A DNA stretch of 64,000 bases from Pseudomonas rhodesiae. Lineage in GTDB: Bacteria > Pseudomonadota > Gammaproteobacteria > Pseudomonadales > Pseudomonadaceae. The position numbers and the translations under genes were made by a program. The stretch is taken from NCBI RefSeq assembly GCF_007858255.1, contig NZ_VFEU01000001.1, positions 248,001 to 312,000 of the forward strand, written 5' to 3'. The number at the start of each line of letters is the position of its first letter. Position 1 is the stretch's first letter. Positions 8,916-16,455 of the stretch are shown here, one piece after another. Under the pieces are notes generated by a model. That model ran no database searches. It saw nothing but the letters and a program-made list of their open reading frames with translations, and was not told the DNA's origin.

Positions 8916-10400
8916 ATGAGCGTTAGCAATCCAACCCTGATCACGTTCGTGATCTATATCGCAGCAATGGTGCTGATCGGCTTCATGGCCTATCGCTCCA
9001 CCAATAACCTTTCCGATTACATCCTCGGCGGTCGCAGCCTCGGTAGCGTGGTCACTGCCTTGTCGGCCGGCGCGTCCGATATGAGCGGCTGGTTGTTGAT
9101 GGGCCTGCCGGGCGCTATCTACATGTCCGGTCTGTCGGAAAGCTGGATCGCCATCGGCCTGATCGTCGGTGCCTACCTCAACTGGCTGTTCGTGGCCGGT
9201 CGCCTGCGGGTACAGACCGAACACAACGGCGACGCCCTGACGCTGCCCGACTACTTCTCCAGCCGCTTCGAAGATAAAAGCGGCCTGCTGCGGATCATCT
9301 CCGCGGTAGTGATCCTGGTGTTCTTCACCATCTATTGCGCCTCCGGCATCGTGGCCGGTGCCCGTCTGTTCGAAAGCACCTTTGGCATGTCCTACGAGAC
9401 CGCGCTGTGGGCCGGTGCGGCAGCGACCATTGCCTACACGTTCGTTGGCGGTTTCCTGGCCGTGAGCTGGACGGACACCGTACAAGCCACGCTGATGATC
9501 TTCGCGCTGATCCTCACGCCGATCATCGTGCTGCTGGCCACCGGCGGCGTCGACACCACGTTCCTGGCCATCGAAGCCAAGAACCCCGACAACTTCAACA
9601 TGCTCAAGAACACCACCTTCATCGGCATCATCTCGCTGATGGGCTGGGGCCTGGGCTACTTCGGCCAGCCGCACATCCTCGCGCGCTTCATGGCGGCGGA
9701 TTCGGTGAAGTCGATCGCCAAAGCGCGTCGCATCTCCATGACCTGGATGATCCTGTGCCTGGGCGGCACCGTGGCCGTGGGTTTCTTCGGGATCGCCTAT
9801 TTCTCGGCGCACCCGGAAGTGGCCGGCCCGGTCACCGAAAACCACGAGCGTGTGTTTATCGAACTGGCCAAGCTGCTGTTCAACCCATGGATTGCGGGCG
9901 TGCTGTTGTCGGCCATCCTGGCGGCGGTCATGAGTACTTTGAGCTGCCAACTGCTGGTGTGCTCCAGTGCGTTGACCGAAGACTTCTACAAAACCTTCCT
10001 GCGTAAAAACGCCTCCCAGGTTGAGCTGGTCTGGGTCGGTCGCTTGATGGTGCTGCTGGTGGCCTTGATCGCCATCGCCATGGCCGCCAACCCGGAAAAC
10101 CGCGTACTAGGCCTGGTGAGTTACGCCTGGGCCGGCTTCGGCGCTGCGTTTGGCCCTGTGGTACTGATCTCGGTGATCTGGAAGCACATGACCCGCAATG
10201 GCGCTCTGGCCGGCATCCTGGTCGGTGCGATCACCGTGATTGTGTGGAAACACTTCGCGCTGCTGGGTCTGTACGAAATTATCCCTGGCTTCATCTTCGC
10301 CAGCCTGGCGATCTACATCGTCAGCAAGCTGGGCGCGCCGACTGCGGGTATGGTCGAGCGTTTTGATGCGGCGGAAAAAGACTACAACCTCAACAAGTAA
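8916..10400 (+). CDS. putP: sodium/proline symporter PutP
   Basis: A 494-residue inner-membrane Na+/proline symporter of the solute:sodium symporter family with about 13 hydrophobic helices. Family features include the first-helix region, then NLSDYILGGRSLG and ALSAGASDMSGWLLMGLPGA, the part of the family known to line the Na+ and proline sites. I chose the ATG at 8916 (MSVSNPTLITF) because it begins directly before helix 1; the longer frame from 8760 adds a low-complexity, non-family leader that overlaps the operators. It supplies proline to PutA, encoded divergently. Confidence 0.95.
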   Translation: MSVSNPTLITFVIYIAAMVLIGFMAYRSTNNLSDYILGGRSLGSVVTALSAGASDMSGWLLMGLPGAIYMSGLSESWIAIGLIVGAYLNWLFVAGRLRVQTEHNGDALTLPDYFSSRFEDKSGLLRIISAVVILVFFTIYCASGIVAGARLFESTFGMSYETALWAGAAATIAYTFVGGFLAVSWTDTVQATLMIFALILTPIIVLLATGGVDTTFLAIEAKNPDNFNMLKNTTFIGIISLMGWGLGYFGQPHILARFMAADSVKSIAKARRISMTWMILCLGGTVAVGFFGIAYFSAHPEVAGPVTENHERVFIELAKLLFNPWIAGVLLSAILAAVMSTLSCQLLVCSSALTEDFYKTFLRKNASQVELVWVGRLMVLLVALIAIAMAANPENRVLGLVSYAWAGFGAAFGPVVLISVIWKHMTRNGALAGILVGAITVIVWKHFALLGLYEIIPGFIFASLAIYIVSKLGAPTAGMVERFDAAEKDYNLNK

Positions 10401-10434
10401 TTCGCCGGGCGCGCTGCGCCTGATGAGTTAAACG

Positions 10435-10469
10435 AAAGGCCCGCATCCTACGGATAGCGGGCCTTTTTT
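10435..10469 (+). terminator. intrinsic terminator after putP
   Basis: AAAGGCCCGC pairs with GCGGGCCTTT around a 12-base loop, and the T-run ends at 10469. It lies 35 bases past the putP stop. Confidence 0.9.
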
Positions 10470-10604
10470 ATGTGTGAATTGGATCGGGCAAACTGAAGAT
10501 TCGCACGCTCGTTCGTAGGGTTTTACTGATTTATGCGCGCGCTGCTCGGCAAGCCTGGGCACTGGTGCAGAATCGGCCCCCCAGCCTTCGCAGAGAAACA
10601 TCGG

Positions 10605-12611
10605 ATGTTCGCGCCTGCCAACCAAAGTGCTTTCACCCTGACCCTGGACGGGGTGCCCAGCGATCTCAAGGTCTACCGCTTCAACGGTCAGGAAACACTC
10701 AGCCAACCCTATCGTTTTGACCTGGAACTGGTCGGCGAACAGCCGGACCTGGATCTGGGCAACTTGCTGCATCGCCAGGCTTTTCTGGGTTTCGATGATC
10801 AGGGCCACGGTGTGCATGGCCTGGTTGACCATGTGGCGCAGGGCGATTCCGGGCGGCGGCTGACGCGCTATAGCGTTCGTCTCGTCCCTCAGTTGGCTTA
10901 TCTGGCCCACAGCAGCCATCCGCGTATTTTCCAGCACAAAAGCGTGCCGCAGATCGTTGCGCAGGTGCTCAAAGAGCAAGGCATCCAGGCGGACCGATTC
11001 GAATTTCATCTAAGCGGCACGTACCCGGAGCGTGAGTATTGCGTGCAGTTCGGCGAGACCGATCTGGCATTTATCCAGCGCCTGTGTGCCGAGCAGGGCA
11101 TTCATTATCATTTTCGGCATTCGCCCGACGGCCATTTACTGGTATTTGGCGACGACCAGAGCGTGTTTGCCCAGGCCGAGCACGCAACGCCTTACGCTGC
11201 AGGCTCCGGGATGGTAGCGGACACTCCGGCCATCAAGCGCTTCACCGTACAACTGCAAACCCGCACCACGGCGCTGAGCCTGCGCGATTACGATTGGCGC
11301 AAGCCGCGCCTGACGCTGGAAAGCGCAGTGTCCGACCAGCAGACCCTGTGCCTTGAAGAGCAGGGTTACCCCGGCCATTTCACTGACCGCGTGGAGGGTA
11401 AGCACCTGGCACGGCGCGGTCTGGAGCGTCACCGCAGCGAACATCGCCTCGCCGTGGGCAGCGGGGATGAGCCGGCGTTGGCCTGTGGACGCTTCCTTAG
11501 GCTGGCCGGGCATCCTCGCCAGGAATGGAACGACTTGTGGCTCGTGACCCAAGTCACTCACGAGGGCAGCCAACCCCAAGTACTCGAAGAGGCGGTGACC
11601 GAGGTGGCGGGTGGGGACATGCGCCAGGGTTACTCCAACCACTTCGTCGCGACGCCCTGGGATGTAGTTTTCCGCCCGCCGTTGGCGCCGCGCAGGCCGA
11701 TGACGGGTTACCAGAACGCGGTGGTGACCGGGCCCGCCGACAGTGAAATCCATTGCGACGAATACGGCCGAGTCAAAGTGCAATTGGCCTGGGATCGCCA
11801 CGGCGAACATAACGAGCATTCCAGTTGCTGGCTGCGGGTCGCTAGCGGCTGGGCCCAGGATCGCTACGGCGCGGTGCTGATCCCACGGGTGGGCATGGAA
11901 GTGTTGGTGGGCTTTGTGAATGGCGACGTGGACATGCCCGTGGTGGTCGGTTGCCTGGCCAATGCCGCGACGCCGGTGCCCCTGGACCTGCCGGCGGACA
12001 AGACCCGCAGCATCCTGCGCAGCCAAAGCAGCCCCGGTGGTGGCGGTTACAACGAACTGCGCATTGAGGATCGCAAGGGCGCCGAAGAGATCTACCTGCG
12101 CGCCCAGCGCGATTGGACCCAGCATGTGCTGCATGACCAGCAGGTGCAGGTGGATAACCGGCGTCGGATTACCGTGGGTGGCGAGTCGCACCATGAGCTG
12201 CAGGGCGAAGAGCAGCGCATCACCCACGGCAATCGCCTGACCGAACTCAAGCAGGACGACCACTTGGTGGTCGGCGGTTCGCAGCAGGTCCGCGCGGGGC
12301 GGGTGATTCAGATCGGCGCCGGCCAAAGCGTCGTTATCGATGCGGGTGCCAGCGTCACGATCCAGGCCGGTGGGCAGTCGATCACCCTGTCAGCCGCTGG
12401 CATTTTCAGTAGTGTGGCGATCCAGCTCGGCGGTGCTCCGGCCCCCGCTGCGGCACCGTTGTTGCCCGGTCTGCAGGACAAGGTGCTGGCGGTAATCCCG
12501 GTGCCCCTGAGCCGCGTGCAGATCGCCAGTTTGAAGCGCAGCGCGCCGTTCTGCGAAGAGTGTGAACGCTGCAAGAGCGGCCAGTGTGATGTCGCTCACC
12601 GACCCCATTGA
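10605..12611 (+). CDS. vgrG: type VI secretion tip protein VgrG
   Basis: A 668-residue VgrG (TssI), the trimeric spike capping the Hcp tube. The N-terminal gp27-like region runs to about 380. A gp5-like OB-fold follows (HCDEYGRVKVQLAWDRHGE, then RVGMEVLVGFVNGDVDMPVV). A beta-helical needle shows short repeats rich in Gly, Val and Ile near 530-600. The final residues form an unusual Cys-rich tail (CEECERCKSGQCDVAHRPH) with no recognisable toxin domain. The start at 10605 (MFAPANQSAFTLTL) fits the family; a frame from 10533 adds 24 non-family residues. No other T6SS structural gene is nearby, so it must work with an apparatus encoded elsewhere. The DUF4123 gene follows. Confidence 0.95.
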   Translation: MFAPANQSAFTLTLDGVPSDLKVYRFNGQETLSQPYRFDLELVGEQPDLDLGNLLHRQAFLGFDDQGHGVHGLVDHVAQGDSGRRLTRYSVRLVPQLAYLAHSSHPRIFQHKSVPQIVAQVLKEQGIQADRFEFHLSGTYPEREYCVQFGETDLAFIQRLCAEQGIHYHFRHSPDGHLLVFGDDQSVFAQAEHATPYAAGSGMVADTPAIKRFTVQLQTRTTALSLRDYDWRKPRLTLESAVSDQQTLCLEEQGYPGHFTDRVEGKHLARRGLERHRSEHRLAVGSGDEPALACGRFLRLAGHPRQEWNDLWLVTQVTHEGSQPQVLEEAVTEVAGGDMRQGYSNHFVATPWDVVFRPPLAPRRPMTGYQNAVVTGPADSEIHCDEYGRVKVQLAWDRHGEHNEHSSCWLRVASGWAQDRYGAVLIPRVGMEVLVGFVNGDVDMPVVVGCLANAATPVPLDLPADKTRSILRSQSSPGGGGYNELRIEDRKGAEEIYLRAQRDWTQHVLHDQQVQVDNRRRITVGGESHHELQGEEQRITHGNRLTELKQDDHLVVGGSQQVRAGRVIQIGAGQSVVIDAGASVTIQAGGQSITLSAAGIFSSVAIQLGGAPAPAAAPLLPGLQDKVLAVIPVPLSRVQIASLKRSAPFCEECERCKSGQCDVAHRPH

Positions 12612-12644
12612 TCAGTGTTTTTCAACCCAAGGAGTTTCGCCTCA

Positions 12645-13370
12645 ATGGATCAACCTCTATCGCCCAGTGCTTGGCTCGCACAGTGGCCTCTGCAACCCCA
12701 TGAGCAACTGTTCGCGGTGCTGGGCAATGCCAGCGATGCCAAGCCGTTCGAGGCTTGGCAAGGTGTGGCGGCGGGTGCGCCACCGCGCTCGATCTGGGCG
12801 GGCACGGCCTATGCGGATTGGGCGCAGGTCATGCCTTATCTCGCACAAGTCGAGCCCGGCAGCGCCTTTCTCGATTGGGTGGCGAACACCCAGGCCGAGG
12901 ACTGGGGTTGGCTGGCGGTGTCGTCCAGCCCGGCGGACGTGGTACTCGCTCATCTGCAAGGCTTGACCCAAGTGAAACTGCCCGAGGGGCCTTCGGTGTT
13001 CCTGCGCTTTTGGGACGGCACGCAGTTCCTGCCGCTGTTGCGGCAATTGGGCGGTGAGGCGGGGCAGGTGCTGCCGGTGTTTCAGCGCTATCTGATCAAT
13101 GGGCAGCCCCAGGCCGTTGCGACTGGGCCGGTTACTACCGCCAAGGCCAGCCCCTGGTGGCAGGTGCCAGCATCCTTACTGGAGCATCTGGCCGAACAAT
13201 CGCCGCAAACCCTGATCGACAACCTGCTGCAATGGCTTGAGGAGCAGCGCCCGGACCTTTACACCGCCTTCACGCCTGCGACCTTGCAGCACAAGGTCGC
13301 TTACTTCGCTCGTGGTTCGACGGTGACTTATGCAGCGCTGACGGACTACCTCGCCTCAGAGGCGAGTTGA
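12645..13370 (+). CDS. DUF4123 T6SS adaptor protein
   Basis: A 241-residue protein of the DUF4123 (Tap/TEC chaperone) type, which loads effectors onto VgrG. Family-like stretches are LFAVLGNASD near the start, SIWAGTAYADWAQVMPYL in the first third, and PSVFLRFWDGTQFLPLLRQL in the middle. The ATG at 12645 has AAGGAG 10 bases upstream; the earlier in-frame ATG at 12615 lacks this. It is 33 bases past vgrG, so the two are probably cotranscribed. These adaptor genes normally precede an effector gene, but here the next gene is metY on the other strand, overlapping this 3' end by 15 bases. Confidence 0.85.
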   Translation: MDQPLSPSAWLAQWPLQPHEQLFAVLGNASDAKPFEAWQGVAAGAPPRSIWAGTAYADWAQVMPYLAQVEPGSAFLDWVANTQAEDWGWLAVSSSPADVVLAHLQGLTQVKLPEGPSVFLRFWDGTQFLPLLRQLGGEAGQVLPVFQRYLINGQPQAVATGPVTTAKASPWWQVPASLLEHLAEQSPQTLIDNLLQWLEEQRPDLYTAFTPATLQHKVAYFARGSTVTYAALTDYLASEAS

Positions 13371-14633
13371 AGCCAGTGCCTGCTGCAAGTCGTCGATCAG
13401 GTCTTCAATGGCTTCGATACCGACCGAGAGGCGAATCATCTCCGGTTTCACGCCAGCCTTGGCTTGCTCCTGCTCATTCATCTGCCGATGGGTGGTGGAG
13501 GCAGGGTGGCAGGCCAGGGATTTGGCGTCGCCGATATTCACCAAACGTTTGAAAATCTGCAGCGCGTCGTAGAAGCGCACACCCGCGTCATAGCCACCCT
13601 TCAGGCCGAAAGACAGGATCGCCGAGGGTTTGCCCTGCATGTATTTTTGCGCCAGCCCATGGTGCGGATGTTCTGGCAGGCCCGCGTAGCTGACCCATTC
13701 CACCTCGGCATGCTCCTGTAGAAACTGTGCAACCTTGAGCGCGTTTTCGGTATGGCGTTCCATGCGTAGGGCCAGGGTTTCCAAACCTTGCAGCAACAGG
13801 AAGGCATTCATCGGCGCCAGGGCCGCACCGGTATTGCGTAATGGCACGGTACGCGCGCGGGCGATGAACGCGGCGGGGCCGAATTTTTCGGTGTAGACCA
13901 CGCCGTGATAAGCCGGCTCGGGCTGGTTGAGACCGGGGAATTTTTCCGGGTATTGGGTCCAGGGGAAGGTGCCACTGTCGACGATCACACCGCCGAGGGA
14001 GTTGCCATGTCCGCCGATGTACTTGGTCACCGAGTGCACCACGATATCGGCGCCGAACTGGATGGGTTTGCACAGGATCGGGGTGGCAACGGTATTGTCG
14101 ACCATCAGCGGCACGCCTCGGGCGTGGGCCACCTTGGCCAGGGCTTCCAGATCGATAATATTGCCCGCCGGATTGCCGATGCTTTCGCAGTACACCACTT
14201 TGGTCTGGTCGTCGATCAGCTCGGCAATGGCCTCGGCGGAGTCGTCCCGGGCGAACCGCACGTCTACACCGAAGCTGGGCAATAGGTGGGCGAATAAGGT
14301 GTAGGTGCCGCCGTAGAGCTGCGGCGTGGTGACGATGTTGTCGCCGGCGCGGGTCAGGGTCTGGATTGCGTAGTGAATCGCCGCGCTGCCCGCCGACACC
14401 GCCAGGCCCGCGATGCCACCTTCGAGGGCGGCGATACGTTGCTCCAGTACGTCATTGGTAGGGTTCATGATGCGCGTGTAAATGTTGCCGGGCACATCCA
14501 GGTTGAACAGGTCGGCCCCGTGCTGGGCGTTATCGAATTCGAAAGCAACGTTCTGATAAATCGGCACGGCCACGGCCTTGGTGGTCGGGTCCGACTTGAA
14601 GCCGTGGTGCAGGGCGAGGGTGGCGTCTTTCAT
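13356..14633 (-). CDS. metY: O-acetylhomoserine/O-succinylhomoserine sulfhydrylase
   Basis: A 425-residue PLP enzyme of the Cys/Met metabolism family that adds sulfide to an activated homoserine to make homocysteine. VVHSVTKYIGGHGNSLGG carries the PLP lysine. PIYQNVAFEF, YTRIMNPTND and the C-terminal SLACHPASTTH segment match the family. The start at 14633 (MKDATLALHHGF) has AAGGAGG upstream and the normal length; the open frame extending to 14810 is not credible. The gene converges on and overlaps the DUF4123 gene. Its promoter lies in the short gap shared with divergent rlmJ. Confidence 0.94.
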   Translation of the reverse strand: MKDATLALHHGFKSDPTTKAVAVPIYQNVAFEFDNAQHGADLFNLDVPGNIYTRIMNPTNDVLEQRIAALEGGIAGLAVSAGSAAIHYAIQTLTRAGDNIVTTPQLYGGTYTLFAHLLPSFGVDVRFARDDSAEAIAELIDDQTKVVYCESIGNPAGNIIDLEALAKVAHARGVPLMVDNTVATPILCKPIQFGADIVVHSVTKYIGGHGNSLGGVIVDSGTFPWTQYPEKFPGLNQPEPAYHGVVYTEKFGPAAFIARARTVPLRNTGAALAPMNAFLLLQGLETLALRMERHTENALKVAQFLQEHAEVEWVSYAGLPEHPHHGLAQKYMQGKPSAILSFGLKGGYDAGVRFYDALQIFKRLVNIGDAKSLACHPASTTHRQMNEQEQAKAGVKPEMIRLSVGIEAIEDLIDDLQQALASTRL

Positions 14634-14808
14634 GATGGCAATTGACCTCCTTGGATTGGGTGCTCGCCACAATAAATCCGCGCTCATGGAGGCATTTAGA
14701 TTTTTTTCAGTCCGCTCCCTGCTTTTAGGGCATAAGCACCGCCCGACGTGCCGGCCTGCACCTTTGCCCGTGTAGAAGGTAAACTTCGCCCCCTGCGCAG
14801 GAGCAACC

Positions 14809-15645
14809 ATGAATTATCGTCACGCCTTTCACGCCGGCAACCACGCCGATGTCTTCAAACACCTGACCTTGACCCGCCTCATCGCCCTGATGTCGCGCAA
14901 GGAGCAGCCGTTTGCCTACCTCGATACCCACGCGGGCATCGGCCTGTACGACCTGCAGGGCGATCAGGCCAACCGCACCGGCGAATACCTCGAAGGCATC
15001 GCGCGCCTATGGGGCCGGAACGATCTGCCGCCGCTGACCGCCGACTACATGCGCGTGCTGCACGAGATGAACCCGGACGGCCAGTTGCGCTACTACCCCG
15101 GTTCGCCGGAGCTGGCCCGACGCCTCACGCGCGCGCAGGACCGTGTGTTGCTCAATGAAAAACACCCCGAAGACGGTGTGTTGCTCAAGGACAACATGAA
15201 GGGCGACCGTCGGGTCAAAGTGCATTTGGGCGAAGGCTGGCATGTGCCGCGAGCGTTGCTGCCAGTGCCGGAAAAACGCGCGTTGATGCTGATCGACCCG
15301 CCGTTCGAAAAGCTCGACGAGATGCAACGCTGCGCGGCATCCCTCAAGGAGGCGGTCGGCCGCATGCGCCAGACCGTGGCGGCGATCTGGTACCCGGTCA
15401 AGGACCAGCGCATGTTGCGTCGCTTCTATCAGGACCTGGCCGGCACGGGGGCGCCGAAACTGCTGCGCGTGGAACTGCTGGTGCATCCCTTGGACACGCC
15501 CAACACCCTGACCGGCTCGGGCCTGGCGATTGCCAACCCGCCATGGGGCTTGGAGGAAGAACTGCGTGAGCTGTTGCCGTGGCTGTCCAAGCAGCTGGGC
15601 CAGACCCAGGGCGGGTGGCAGATGGATTGGCTTATAGCTGAGTAG
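14809..15645 (+). CDS. rlmJ: 23S rRNA (adenine-2030-N6)-methyltransferase RlmJ
   Basis: A 278-residue SAM-dependent methyltransferase that modifies A2030 of 23S rRNA. It opens with the family signature MNYRHAFHAGNHADVFKH, followed by DTHAGIGLYDL, and carries the catalytic DPPF motif (MLIDPPFEK) near residue 163. AGGAG lies 7 bases before the ATG. It is divergent from metY and converges with msrA across a long hairpin repeat. Confidence 0.95.
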   Translation: MNYRHAFHAGNHADVFKHLTLTRLIALMSRKEQPFAYLDTHAGIGLYDLQGDQANRTGEYLEGIARLWGRNDLPPLTADYMRVLHEMNPDGQLRYYPGSPELARRLTRAQDRVLLNEKHPEDGVLLKDNMKGDRRVKVHLGEGWHVPRALLPVPEKRALMLIDPPFEKLDEMQRCAASLKEAVGRMRQTVAAIWYPVKDQRMLRRFYQDLAGTGAPKLLRVELLVHPLDTPNTLTGSGLAIANPPWGLEEELRELLPWLSKQLGQTQGGWQMDWLIAE

Positions 15646-15649
15646 CTGT

Positions 15650-15729
15650 GAGTTGCAAGCTTGAAGCTGCAAGCTGCAAGTGAGAGCAGAAAACACCACT
15701 TGCAGCTTGCCGCTTCTAGCTTGCAGCTC
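15650..15729. repeat. long imperfect palindrome between rlmJ and msrA
   Basis: Two 33-base arms (15650-15682 and 15697-15729) are inverted copies with about 3 mismatches and a 14-base loop. The arms are built from AAGCTGCAAGC-type units, a different repeat family from the GTGGGAGG REPs. Its place between two convergent stop codons fits a bidirectional transcript end. Confidence 0.8.
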
Positions 15730-15735
15730 CGAACG

Positions 15736-16383
15736 TCAGATCGGGCAAACCACGCCTGTTCCGCCAATGCCGCAATAGCCCTGGGGGTTTTTCGCCAGGT
15801 ACTGCTGGTGATACGCCTCGGCGAAATACACCGTCGGCGCCTGGTCGATTTCGGTGGTGATCTGGCCCAGGCCGGCCTTGTTCAGTTCGGCCTGATACGC
15901 CTCGGCACTGGCCTTTGCAGCCTCCAGCTGTTCCGGTGTGGTCGCGTAGATCACCGAACGGTATTGGCTGCCGATGTCGTTGCCCTGGCGCATGCCCTGG
16001 GTGGGGTTGTGCAATTCCCAGAACATCTTCAGCAGGTCTTCGTACTTGACCTTGGCTTGGTCATAGACCACCAGCACCACTTCGCTGTGGCCGGTCAGGC
16101 CGGAGCACACTTCTTCGTAGGTCGGGTTGGGCGTGAAGCCGCCGGCATAACCCACCACGGTGCTGACCACGCCGTCGCGCTGCCAGAATTTGCGTTCCGC
16201 GCCCCAGAAGCAACCCAGGCCGAAGATCGCAAAGCCTACGTCATCGAGGAATGGGCCCAGCAGCGGGTTGCCATTGACGAAATGCGTCTCTGGCAGGCTC
16301 ATCGGGGTGTCACGACCAGGCAATGCTTGTTCTTGAGTAGGCAGCACGTTTTTGTTCACCAGAATTTCCGAGCGCAAGACCAT
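15736..16383 (-). CDS. msrA: peptide-methionine (S)-S-oxide reductase MsrA
   Basis: A 215-residue MsrA that repairs methionine-S-sulfoxide in oxidised proteins. The catalytic motif GCFWGAER places the nucleophilic cysteine at residue 58. Resolving cysteines lie at the C-terminus ([13 protein letters not shown]). GAGAGGA precedes the ATG. The N-terminal 45 residues are the usual extension of the 210-residue Pseudomonas form. Confidence 0.96.
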   Translation of the reverse strand: MVLRSEILVNKNVLPTQEQALPGRDTPMSLPETHFVNGNPLLGPFLDDVGFAIFGLGCFWGAERKFWQRDGVVSTVVGYAGGFTPNPTYEEVCSGLTGHSEVVLVVYDQAKVKYEDLLKMFWELHNPTQGMRQGNDIGSQYRSVIYATTPEQLEAAKASAEAYQAELNKAGLGQITTEIDQAPTVYFAEAYHQQYLAKNPQGYCGIGGTGVVCPI

Positions 16384-16455
16384 GATCAGTCCTCTCGTCA
16401 GGTTGAGTGATGGTAAAAATTCAGACAGTCAGTGTGCCCGAGTGTTACAGCGATG

